A stretch of 64,000 nucleotides of DNA, taken from NCBI RefSeq assembly GCF_000403435.2, contig NZ_KE159703.1, positions 1,047,033 to 1,111,032 on the forward strand. The letters run 5' to 3'. Positions 50,472-58,085 of this stretch are shown piece after piece. Both the position numbers and the translations under genes were made by a program. Every line of letters begins with the position of its first letter. Positions within the stretch are counted from its first letter, which is position 1. The notes under the pieces are model-generated. The model was not told the DNA's origin. It saw only the letters and a list, made by a program, of their open reading frames with translations, and made no database searches. The stretch is from Oscillibacter sp. 1-3 (GTDB taxonomy: Bacteria; Bacillota; Clostridia; Oscillospirales; Oscillospiraceae).

Positions 50472-51941
50472 TCATAATTCTGAAATTTTCTGTTGCATAC
50501 TAATAATTTTATGAATAGAGTTTTTATCAATTAGCACTCCATAGGAAATATGTATCGTATTTCCCCCAAACGGATCGAAGTTCACACATGGCCCAAATAT
50601 GTTTCGATTCCGTTCTCCAAACATTTTCCTTATATTTTCTGGCAATATTTTATCCATTGGGCACGATATTTCAAGAGTATAGAATCCACTTTTTATAGGG
50701 CTTCCTTTATCGCTAAACCACTCACTTATCGTACTGTTACTCCCTGCTACTTGTTTGCTTTGAGCTTTATATTTTTTCCCCTGTAACGTAAATATTAGTG
50801 GTGTTCCCTCTGGAATATTAGAAAATGCTTGGAATCTTATCTTCCCATTATTCATTTCGGCAGTCAAAGATGCTTCAATCTTCAATTCTTGACCCTTAAT
50901 GGGAGATTTTGGTTTCAACTCTTCTGGCAATGGTAATAAATCCCCCATCTCAACGTAGTGGTCTTTATAATACCATCTGCCATATTCTTGTCTAAAACCC
51001 CATGCAGACAGGTAATTACTATTTATCTGATCGATGGTGGCATCAGAAAAATTATATCCCTGTTTTTGATAATCCACTCTCGAATATGCCCGTAAAATTT
51101 TAATGATTGGTATGTGATATTTATTATAAGCGTCTACATATGGCAGGCATTCAATATCATAAATATCATCAGAAGAATCCTCGTATGATTTTTGACGTAA
51201 ACGTATAAACTTGTATATTTCATCATCAGTAATCTGCACATTAACCGGCTGGGGGACAACAGAAAAATAGAAATCTCCTATGAGTGAAGAATACTCCCAA
51301 GAAAGTTGTTCTTTACCATATTGGCTGATTGATATTTCCGACACTTTATTTCGAACTGCCTTAAACATTTCCTCTATTTTCAAATTAGGAATTAACATTG
51401 CATCCTTTAGTACTTGAGTATACAATCCGTTACTACATAATCCATCAAAGGCTCCACAGTCAGAACTTGTAGAATATGCAATAATAGTCCCTTTTGGCGG
51501 GTTAATAAATGGAGCAAAACCAGTGGCCAGTCCCCGTTCCTGTGCGAATGGATTATCTCGACACGCATCTAAAATACAAATTATAGTTTTCCCTTTGTAT
51601 GCTGAAATGCCATCTAAAAAAGAATTTAAGCAATAACACGATACAATGGTCTTGCTCTTATCTCCTGATGTAAAATCAACAGGAACAATGTAATTTTTCC
51701 CGTCAATTTGCATACCATGTCCTGCATAGAATAATAATCCAACAGCGTTTTCATCCAATGCTTGTAGGAAAGTATTAACTGCCTGTTGGATGGCTATTAA
51801 ATTTGCATCTATTACTTTTGTAACATCAAAGCTAAGTTTAGACAAAACCCTTTCAATGTCATTTGCATCGTTCTCAGGATTAGTTAATGCGTTTCCATTT
51901 TGATACTTAGAATTACCTATTACCAATGCAATTCTATCCAT
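50472..51941 (-). CDS. Caspase-like (peptidase C14) protein, cargo
   Basis: The 489-residue AT-rich gene encodes an N-terminal caspase fold at about 1-240. It starts DRIALVIGNSKYQNGNALTNPENDANDIERVLSKLSFDV, with the catalytic His in LLFYAGHGMQIDGKNYIVPVD and the catalytic Cys in TIICILDACRDNPFA. The substrate-side segment GTIIAYSTSSDCGAFDG follows. The C-terminal half (about 245-489) is mixed helix and strand and unassigned; it may sense the trigger. No signal peptide is present. Stand-alone bacterial caspases can act as defence or cell-death effectors, or process a partner. No obvious partner gene is adjacent. It converges with the transfer operon. Confidence 0.85.
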   Translation of the reverse strand: MDRIALVIGNSKYQNGNALTNPENDANDIERVLSKLSFDVTKVIDANLIAIQQAVNTFLQALDENAVGLLFYAGHGMQIDGKNYIVPVDFTSGDKSKTIVSCYCLNSFLDGISAYKGKTIICILDACRDNPFAQERGLATGFAPFINPPKGTIIAYSTSSDCGAFDGLCSNGLYTQVLKDAMLIPNLKIEEMFKAVRNKVSEISISQYGKEQLSWEYSSLIGDFYFSVVPQPVNVQITDDEIYKFIRLRQKSYEDSSDDIYDIECLPYVDAYNKYHIPIIKILRAYSRVDYQKQGYNFSDATIDQINSNYLSAWGFRQEYGRWYYKDHYVEMGDLLPLPEELKPKSPIKGQELKIEASLTAEMNNGKIRFQAFSNIPEGTPLIFTLQGKKYKAQSKQVAGSNSTISEWFSDKGSPIKSGFYTLEISCPMDKILPENIRKMFGERNRNIFGPCVNFDPFGGNTIHISYGVLIDKNSIHKIISMQQKISEL

Positions 51942-52053
51942 TGCTTTTACCTCTATATCTACTGTTTATCGATTGTCGCCATAAAGCAAACTAAATTTTG
52001 TCTAATTATATCATAGTATGGTTGGCGAATCAACCCAATATCGCCGGGGTTCT

Positions 52054-52422
52054 TCAAGTTAATGTATGGGGCCGATGGTATCTTTTCCTCTGCCGCTCGG
52101 CCTCCTGGCGGTGGCGCATTTTCTTGGCGCAGATGGGGCAGTATTTCGCCCGGTTGGACTTCGGCGTGAAGCTGGCCCCGCACTCACAGCACCGTTTCAA
52201 ATAATCGTGGCCCTTTGTGATCTCGGCGCACAGAACAGCGTCCAGCGGGAGGACAGCCACCCGGAACCAGCGGCACAGCAGGGAGTAGGAAATACTCTGA
52301 ACGCAGATACATTCCTCCCCATCGTCCAGCAGGAGGCAGTTGCCGCCCACATTGTTGCAGCACTCCCGCGTTAGCCTCCGGGCCTTGCGGTACTGCGGAT
52401 AGTTCATCTTCGGTATGCTCAC
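52054..52422 (-). CDS. Cysteine-rich VLP-type protein (relaxase neighbour)
   Basis: The 122-residue protein shares with the protein at 29348-29713 the block GNCLLLDDGEECICVQSISYSLLCRWFRVAVLPLD. It also has the C-terminal zinc ribbon CCECGASFTPKSNRAKYCPICA and a basic tail. It overlaps the relaxase stop by four bases, like its paralogue in the nested element. The function is unknown but probably tied to relaxase action or transfer. Confidence 0.75.
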   Translation of the reverse strand: MSIPKMNYPQYRKARRLTRECCNNVGGNCLLLDDGEECICVQSISYSLLCRWFRVAVLPLDAVLCAEITKGHDYLKRCCECGASFTPKSNRAKYCPICAKKMRHRQEAERQRKRYHRPHTLT

Positions 52423-53753
52423 AGTTCTTGCTTCCTTTCCTGTTGCCGGGGCGTCACCCGCAAAATCCCGTCCACATTCTGCTTGATGATGCCGTACTCT
52501 TTCAGTTCCTTTTTCACTTCGCCGTACCTGGCGTACAGCTGTTCCTTTTCCTCCGACAGCCGGGCATACTCCGCTTTCAGCGCGGCCAGATCGGGCAGCT
52601 TTGTCACGCCGCCCTCCCGCAAGGCACGGCCCGCCGCCTCGTACAGTATCAGGGCACTTTCATGCTCCTGCCGGAACCAGGACTTGTCCGCCGTCCGGCG
52701 ATACTCCACCGCCACGGGCCGGGTCTGCTTGTAGGTGGTGACGTTCTTTATCAGCACGGCCATTTCTCCCAAACGCCGCTCCGCCGTTTTCAGTGCGGCG
52801 GCAGCTTCCTCGCTGGCGGCGCTGATCTCCGCCACCCGGCTTTCCAGATCAGGATAGGCGTCGATGCCATGCTCCGTCAGGAAGTTCATGGTCTTTGCCG
52901 CCTGCTGTAAATTGTGTATCTTTGCCCAACGGGTATAGCCCGCCGACTGCTGGGCCTTGATGCTGTTCTCGATGTCGATACGCAGGGAGATACCCTTGCG
53001 GACTTTCAGCCTGCGGGCGGCAATGGCCCGGCCCTGGATGCGCTCGGTGATGGCTTCCTCGGTGTAGGCTTCGCCCAGCGTCTTGCACCTGGTAAATCGC
53101 TCCTGGCCGGGGGCGCGGAACGACACGAATTTCCCCCGCTTAATCTCATAGCCCTGCTTCTCCATGAGCCGCAGAAAATCGTCAAAATCCTTTGCCTGGG
53201 GGATAGCGGCGTCGATGGCGACTTTCAGCTTCGCTTTCCAGCTCCGGCCCCGCCGCTGGGCGTCCCACTCGGCATAGGACTGGCCCCTGTCCTGACCCGG
53301 CTTCACCACGGACAGCCCTTGTTCCCGGCACAGCCGGTCGCTGGTACGCCGGATGAAAGAATAGCTTTGCTTGTTGGAAACATACTTCCGGCAGTTCACC
53401 ATATCCACGGCACAGAAAATGATGTGATTATGGACATGGCCCTTGTCGATGTGGGTCGTCAGCACATAGGGATATTTCCCCTGCAAAACCTCGTCGGCCA
53501 GCCACCGCCCGATCTCGTGGGCCTGCTCCGGCGTGGCCTCGCCGGGGGCAAAGGACTGTATCAGGTGGTGGGCCAGATTGTTCCCTTTCTGCATCGCCTG
53601 GGCCAGCAGCATTTCAAATTCGATGTCCGCCGTTTCATAGGAACAGCCAAAGGAGGACACCAGCATTTTCCCGTCCGTCTTGTCCGGGTTCTCGATGTAG
53701 TCAAGGGCCTGTTTCAGCGTTGACTTGATAGGATGTATCTTTGTAACTGCCAT
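52419..53753 (-). CDS. Relaxase/mobilization nuclease (VirD2-like, MobP type) of the outer element
   Basis: The 444-residue protein begins VTKIHPIKSTLKQALDYIENPDKTDGKML, with the catalytic Tyr in this first region. It continues HHLIQSFAPGEATPEQAHEIGRWLADEVLQGKYPYVLTTHIDKGHVHNHIIFCAVD, whose H-x-D...H-x-H-N-H pattern is the metal site of Relaxase/Mob nuclease PF03432. Coiled-coil regions follow from about 320. It nicks oriT and pilots the strand into the recipient. The ATG lies inside the 3' end of mobC (40-base overlap). Confidence 0.92.
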   Translation of the reverse strand: MAVTKIHPIKSTLKQALDYIENPDKTDGKMLVSSFGCSYETADIEFEMLLAQAMQKGNNLAHHLIQSFAPGEATPEQAHEIGRWLADEVLQGKYPYVLTTHIDKGHVHNHIIFCAVDMVNCRKYVSNKQSYSFIRRTSDRLCREQGLSVVKPGQDRGQSYAEWDAQRRGRSWKAKLKVAIDAAIPQAKDFDDFLRLMEKQGYEIKRGKFVSFRAPGQERFTRCKTLGEAYTEEAITERIQGRAIAARRLKVRKGISLRIDIENSIKAQQSAGYTRWAKIHNLQQAAKTMNFLTEHGIDAYPDLESRVAEISAASEEAAAALKTAERRLGEMAVLIKNVTTYKQTRPVAVEYRRTADKSWFRQEHESALILYEAAGRALREGGVTKLPDLAALKAEYARLSEEKEQLYARYGEVKKELKEYGIIKQNVDGILRVTPRQQERKQEL

Positions 53754-54043
53754 ATCTCCGCCAGCACCCCCTTGATGTCCTCTATGTCCTGCGCGTACAC
53801 TGTGCCGGTGCTGTTCACCCTGCGGGCGATCTGATTAACATTGACGCCGATCTTCTGTATCTCCGCCGTCTGCGCCCGGATGTCGCTGGTGTCCACGTTG
53901 ACGATGTAGCCGTCAATCAGCATCTTCCGGGCGTAGGCCGAAAAATTGGCCGTATGGAGCAGGGCCATTTTCTGCTGTATCAACGCCTGTTCCTCCGCCG
54001 TCACCGGGACACGCAGCACGATCTTCCGCTTTCTGTTCGCCAT
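53714..54043 (-). CDS. mobC: MobC-family relaxosome protein
   Basis: The 109-residue protein (KRKIVLRVPVTAEEQALIQQKMALLHTANFSAYARKMLIDGYIVNVD, then IGVNVNQIARRVNSTGTVYAQDIEDIKGVLAEIWQL) combines a ribbon-helix-helix-like N-terminus with the MobC N-x-N-Q-I-A-R motif. It binds oriT DNA and assists the relaxase that follows. GGAGG precedes the ATG on the minus strand. Confidence 0.88.
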   Translation of the reverse strand: MANRKRKIVLRVPVTAEEQALIQQKMALLHTANFSAYARKMLIDGYIVNVDTSDIRAQTAEIQKIGVNVNQIARRVNSTGTVYAQDIEDIKGVLAEIWQLQRYILSSQR

Positions 54044-54059
54044 GCGTCACCTCCGTTCT

Positions 54060-54170
54060 GCATAAGGGTTTGGGATTATCCCAACAAGCGAAAACGGACA
54101 CGGCCCGGCGGGGGCGGGGCGGGCCGTTTTCCGGGAGTGTGGCTACACTCCCTATGCTTGCTACGTTACC
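54060..54170. other. Candidate oriT of the outer element
   Basis: Three inverted repeats stand in a row upstream of mobC: TTGGGA/TCCCAA (54070-54084), AAAACGG/CCGTTTT (54091-54130) and GGGAGTGT/ACACTCCC (54133-54152). The last is followed by TATGCTTGCTACG. Clustered dyads of this kind directly upstream of mobC-relaxase genes are where oriT is normally found. The exact nick site is not assignable. The rest of 54171-54305 shows no gene. Confidence 0.55.
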
Positions 54171-54305
54171 CCTCCCCCCGTTCCGCTTCCCCCGTCCTCC
54201 GTACTAACAAGACACCTGGAGAAAGCAAAAATGCCCACCAAAGGCAGGCATTTTCGGGAAAAGAGCGCAAAAAATAGAGGTCGCTTCGCTCTCGCAAAAC
54301 GGCCC

Positions 54306-54650
54306 CTATTCGTCTAATTTGATTGCTCCGTCAATGGTGGCCTCAACGATGGGCAGATACTTTTCCGGGCATAGCTGCAACTTGTGGCTGACACGCTGAC
54401 GCTGGGCGCTGACCTCCCCGAAAAGTTCAGGATTGAAATAGCGTTCCATCGGCAGACGGCAAATCCGTACCAACTGCAAAATTACCGGGATACTTGGAAT
54501 GGTAGGCTTCAATTCGATTTCCGAAAGATACCGCGGGTCAACATTTATCTGCTCCGCCAATGCCTTAATCGTAAGCCCCAATGCCTCCCGTGCGGCCCGT
54601 ACATCCACGCCAAAAGTTTCAAAGCCGGGACAGTCCTTGATTTTCGCCAT
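54306..54650 (-). CDS. XRE-family transcriptional regulator
   Basis: The 114-residue protein has an HTH domain (FGVDVRAAREALGLTIKALAEQINVDPRYLSEIELKPTIPSIPVILQLVRICRLPMERYF) and a short C-terminal helical extension. It is divergent from the lantibiotic-immunity operon, with about 100 bases between its start and the LanR-type box. It may regulate that operon or the relaxosome genes. Confidence 0.85.
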   Translation of the reverse strand: MAKIKDCPGFETFGVDVRAAREALGLTIKALAEQINVDPRYLSEIELKPTIPSIPVILQLVRICRLPMERYFNPELFGEVSAQRQRVSHKLQLCPEKYLPIVEATIDGAIKLDE

Positions 54651-54752
54651 ATCACATCACCCTACTACAGTATATAGTTCATATAGTGTCCTTTGGAATG
54701 ATGCAATATGCGTCTATTCGCGGTTTATAATTCATATATCTTTTTGGGAAAA

Positions 54753-54786
54753 TCTTTATGAAATCTTCAAAATTACAGGATATGCT
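54753..54786 (+). promoter_or_regulatory. LanR-type box (TCT-N8-TCT) and promoter of the immunity operon
   Basis: TCT (54753-54755), eight bases, TCT (54764-54766), 14 bases, TATGCT (54781-54786). The box has the TCT-N8-TCT form known for NisR/SpaR-type regulators and would lie near -40 to -27 from the start point. A near-identical site occurs at 59471-59504. Confidence 0.65.
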
Positions 54787-54817
54787 ATCGTTACAATCAA
54801 AAAAAGGGGTGGGTTAT

Positions 54818-55525
54818 ATGGATATGATCTTAAAAACAACTGCCCTCTGCAAAAGCTTCAAAGGGCAGATGGCCGTGAACAATGTGTCACTGAATATTCA
54901 GCGCAACTCAATTTATGGGTTGCTTGGGCCGAATGGTGCGGGGAAATCTACCATCTTGAAAATGATTACGGGTATTCTCCGTCCCACCTCTGGCGCGATT
55001 GAATTTGACGGCCATCCGTGGAGCCGGGCAGATTTGGAAAACATTGGTGCTTTGATCGAGATGCCTCCGCTCTATGAAAATCTCTCGGCCTATGAAAACC
55101 TGAAAGCCCGTACTCTGGCCCTGGGGCTTCCAGAAAGCCGCATCAAGCAGGTGCTTGGTATTGTGCAACTTGAGAATACTGGAAAAAAACGGGCGGGCCA
55201 TTTTTCGCTGGGAATGAAACAGCGGCTTGGAATTGCCTTGGCTCTGTTGTCACAGCCCAAATTGCTTATCTTGGACGAACCGACAAATGGGTTAGACCCG
55301 ATTGGTATTCAAGATTTGCGTGAGCTTATCAGAAGTTTTCCGCAAAAAGGGATCACCGTCATATTGTCCAGTCATATACTCTCCGAAGTTGAGCAAATTG
55401 CTGACCACATTGGCATTATATCTGCCGGACATTTAGGCTATGAAAACGAAATCCATAAGAACCACGATCTGGAAAGTATTTTTATGGATGTTGTTGGCGC
55501 ACATAGGGAAAGGGGTGAGAAATAA
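54818..55525 (+). CDS. Lantibiotic-immunity ABC transporter ATPase (LanF type)
   Basis: The 235-residue ATPase has Walker A GLLGPNGAGKSTILKMITGI, signature HFSLGMKQRLGIALALL, Walker B KLLILDEPTNGLDP and H-loop ILSSHILSEVEQIADHIGII. The E-loop-type sequence IGALIEMPPLYENLSAYENL is characteristic of BcrA/LanF. It works with the two permeases encoded next to expel lantibiotics from the membrane. ATG at 54818 has AGGGGTGG upstream; an earlier ATG in frame lies within the promoter region. Confidence 0.9.
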   Translation: MDMILKTTALCKSFKGQMAVNNVSLNIQRNSIYGLLGPNGAGKSTILKMITGILRPTSGAIEFDGHPWSRADLENIGALIEMPPLYENLSAYENLKARTLALGLPESRIKQVLGIVQLENTGKKRAGHFSLGMKQRLGIALALLSQPKLLILDEPTNGLDPIGIQDLRELIRSFPQKGITVILSSHILSEVEQIADHIGIISAGHLGYENEIHKNHDLESIFMDVVGAHRERGEK

Positions 55526-56256
55526 TGTTCGGGATTGTACGTTCGGAACTCCTTAAAATGCGGCACAGCTTCTCAATGAAATTGATTTTTGGTGCGCCAT
55601 TGGCAACTGTACTTGTCGGCTTTTTATTGAGCAGTCATGCAGTACAATATTCGGCTTACAACTGGTGGTACACTATGCTTCTTCCTGTTGTAATCGCACT
55701 GTGGGCCGCGGGTACTGTTATCCGTGAGAAAAATACAGGGCTGCAAAACATTGTTTGTTTGCCGTTCCCTTCTGCGAAAATATGGATTGGCAAAGGACTT
55801 GCCCTGACTGCTATACTTTTTATCAGCAATCTGCTCATGTGGTTATTTACTACGGGAATTGCCAGTTTTACGACTATGAACATTTCGCCGCTGGACAGCA
55901 TAATCGGCTGTATGCTGCTGTTCCTTACTTGCTTGTGGCAACTTCCTTTTGTTATGCTGATTGCAAGCAAAACAGGGTATCTTCCCTCTGTGCTAATAAC
56001 TTTTGTGGCGAATATTGTTTCATCTACTATTGGCGCAGAAAAAGCGTGGTTCTTTCTTAATCCATACGCTATTCCGGCCCGTGTAGTCTGTCCGTTTTTC
56101 AAGATACATCCTAACGGACTTCCCATTGAGGACGGTTCTCCGTTATTGGCTGTTGAGCATATTTTTCCCGCTCTTGCTATTAGCTTGGCATTAGCTGCTG
56201 CCGCTTTTTGGATTTGCTCTAAATTGCTTGGAAGTGGGGGAAAGTCCAATGGCTAA
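55525..56256 (+). CDS. Lantibiotic-immunity ABC permease (LanE/MutE type)
   Basis: The 243-residue membrane protein has six predicted helices. It starts GIVRSELLKMRHSFSMKLIFGAPLATVLVGFLL and includes VVIALWAAGTVIREKNTGLQNIVCLPFPSAKIWIGKGL, the pattern of LanE/EpiE/MutE permeases. Start and stop overlap by one base with the ATPase gene (TAATG), so it is the coupled first permease. Confidence 0.86.
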   Translation: MFGIVRSELLKMRHSFSMKLIFGAPLATVLVGFLLSSHAVQYSAYNWWYTMLLPVVIALWAAGTVIREKNTGLQNIVCLPFPSAKIWIGKGLALTAILFISNLLMWLFTTGIASFTTMNISPLDSIIGCMLLFLTCLWQLPFVMLIASKTGYLPSVLITFVANIVSSTIGAEKAWFFLNPYAIPARVVCPFFKIHPNGLPIEDGSPLLAVEHIFPALAISLALAAAAFWICSKLLGSGGKSNG

Positions 56257-57001
56257 CTATATCTGCTATTTGAAAAGTGATTTATACAAATTGTATCATT
56301 CCTGCTTTTTCCTTCTGCACGTTATTTTTGCCGTATGCGGGGCGGCTATGATGTTACTATATGCGGGCGTTTCCCAAAGCGATGACATCAATAAACTGGC
56401 TGCTTATTTTCAGATCATGGCCGTTGCTTTTCCCTTTGCAATCGGGATTGTCTGCTATGTTGCAGCAGAACAGGAAGCAAAAGCAGGACATTTTCAAAAT
56501 ATATTGACACTTCCATACAGACAGAAAGCCGCTCTTTCCAAATTGACTATTTTGCTTGTGACTGGACTTTTGGCAACTGTATTGAGTAGTGTACTATTTG
56601 GTGCGCTATTTCCATTGGTTGGTGGCACAACAGAAATTCCTTCCAGATTTTATATAGTAATTCCACTTGTCCTTTGGGGCAGTAACATTTTGCTGTATGG
56701 TATTCATTTCGTATTAGCAATTCGATTTGGTAAAAATTTGGGAATAGGGATTGGAGTATTCGGGAGCCTTTTGGTTGCGCTTCTCCAAACAGGATTAGGC
56801 ACGGGCATCTGGTTTATCATCCCCTATGGTTGGGGTATTCGTTTTTCTTCTTACGTTCTGGAAACGACTTTTGGCCTAATGCCGCCAAACAGAATAGGTA
56901 TGGATTTTGGCATCATCTTTTGCATATTGTCAACTTGTGCTATAATAGGAATTGCGGTCCTTTGGTTTTCCAGATATAGCGGAAATCGGTCAGCCGATTG
57001 A
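56249..57001 (+). CDS. Lantibiotic-immunity ABC permease (LanG/MutG type)
   Basis: The 250-residue membrane protein has six predicted helices. It starts NYICYLKSDLYKLYHSCFFLLHVIFAVCGAAMMLLYAGVSQ and includes FAIGIVCYVAAEQEAKAGHFQNILTLPYRQKAALSKLT, as in LanG permeases. It overlaps the preceding gene by eight bases and completes the LanFEG exporter. No lantibiotic biosynthesis gene is seen, so this is an immunity or resistance operon without its own bacteriocin. Confidence 0.84.
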   Translation: MANYICYLKSDLYKLYHSCFFLLHVIFAVCGAAMMLLYAGVSQSDDINKLAAYFQIMAVAFPFAIGIVCYVAAEQEAKAGHFQNILTLPYRQKAALSKLTILLVTGLLATVLSSVLFGALFPLVGGTTEIPSRFYIVIPLVLWGSNILLYGIHFVLAIRFGKNLGIGIGVFGSLLVALLQTGLGTGIWFIIPYGWGIRFSSYVLETTFGLMPPNRIGMDFGIIFCILSTCAIIGIAVLWFSRYSGNRSAD

Positions 57002-57018
57002 GAGTGGAGGTAGAACTG

Positions 57019-57378
57019 ATGAATTGGTTGGGCAATATTATTTGGTTCTTGTGCTGCGGACTGTGGCAGGGAATTTCTTGGCTGGTTGCCGGTGTTTTAT
57101 GGAGCATTACCATTGTCGGTATTCCGATTGGCCGTCAATGCTTTAAGTTTGCGTCACTTGCTTTCTTCCCTTTTGGAAAAGATGTGAATTATGGCGGCGG
57201 TGCTATGTCTGCGATTGCCAATATCTTGTGGCTGCTTATCAGCGGTATCCCTTTGGCATTGGTGGCGCTGCTGAATGGGTTGCTTTTGTGTTGTACGATT
57301 ATCGGTATTCCTTTCGGAATACAGTGCTTCAAAATGGCAAAACTGGCACTGATGCCTTTTGGCGCAACAGTAATGTAG
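57019..57378 (+). CDS. YccF-domain small membrane protein
   Basis: The 119-residue protein has two tandem YccF units: NIIWFLCCGLWQGISWLVAGVLWSITIVGIPIGRQCFKFASLAFFPFGK and NILWLLISGIPLALVALLNGLLLCCTIIGIPFGIQCFKMAKLALMPFG. Each pairs a hydrophobic helix with I-G-I-P-x-G-x-Q-C-F-K. The function is unknown. Lying between the exporter and the regulatory genes in the same direction, with a short gap and GGAGG, it is probably part of the immunity operon. Confidence 0.82.
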   Translation: MNWLGNIIWFLCCGLWQGISWLVAGVLWSITIVGIPIGRQCFKFASLAFFPFGKDVNYGGGAMSAIANILWLLISGIPLALVALLNGLLLCCTIIGIPFGIQCFKMAKLALMPFGATVM

Positions 57379-57425
57379 ATGTCCTTGGAGTGCAAATATA
57401 TAAATCAGAACAAAGAGGTGAGATA

Positions 57426-58085
57426 ATGGCGCATATATTGGTAGTGGACGATGATATTGCTATGCTCCAGCTTGTCAGGCGTGTTTTAGAAAAAGATCAG
57501 CACTTAGTTACACTACAATCAAATGCCAAGGCAGTCACAGAAATGGATTTTTCAAAGTTTGGCTTGATTTTGCTGGATGTTATGATGCCGGAAATTGATG
57601 GTTTTGACCTTTGCAATCAAATCCGTGACCGTGTAGATTGCCCGATCATTTTCCTTACTGCAAAAACGCAGGAAAGTGAAATTGTTCAGGGATTAGGACT
57701 TGGAGCAGATGACTATATCACGAAACCGTTCGGGACAAACGAACTTAGAGCGCGGGTAAATGCTCACTTGCGGCGTGATGTAAGAGAAAAGAAAAACAGC
57801 TTTTCAATATCCGGCGTCATTTTCCGCCTCAATGCGAAAGAAGCTGAAATCAACTCAAAAAAGGTTCCGTTGACAAAAAGTGAGTACGAAATATGCGAAT
57901 ATCTGGCGCGGCATCATGGACAAACATTTACGCGGGAGCAAATCTATGAGGCGGTCTTTGGATTTGACGGAGAAAGTGATAGTTCTGTTATCTCTACTCA
58001 CATTAAGAATATACGTGGGAAGTTAGCTGAATTTCACTTGTCAACGATTGAAACAATTTGGGGGGTTGGCTATAAATGGGTGTAA
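57426..58085 (+). CDS. OmpR-family response regulator (LanR/SpaR-like)
   Basis: The 219-residue protein has a receiver (HILVVDDDIAMLQLVRRVL, phospho-Asp in LILLDVMMPEIDG, IIFLTAK, DDYITKPFG). A winged-helix domain follows (TKSEYEICEYLARHHGQTFTREQIYEAVFGFDGESDSSVISTHIKNIRGKL and IETIWGVGYKW). By position it controls the LanFEG operon, presumably by binding the TCT-N8-TCT boxes at 54753 and 59471. AGAGGTGAG lies before the ATG. Confidence 0.9.
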   Translation: MAHILVVDDDIAMLQLVRRVLEKDQHLVTLQSNAKAVTEMDFSKFGLILLDVMMPEIDGFDLCNQIRDRVDCPIIFLTAKTQESEIVQGLGLGADDYITKPFGTNELRARVNAHLRRDVREKKNSFSISGVIFRLNAKEAEINSKKVPLTKSEYEICEYLARHHGQTFTREQIYEAVFGFDGESDSSVISTHIKNIRGKLAEFHLSTIETIWGVGYKWV

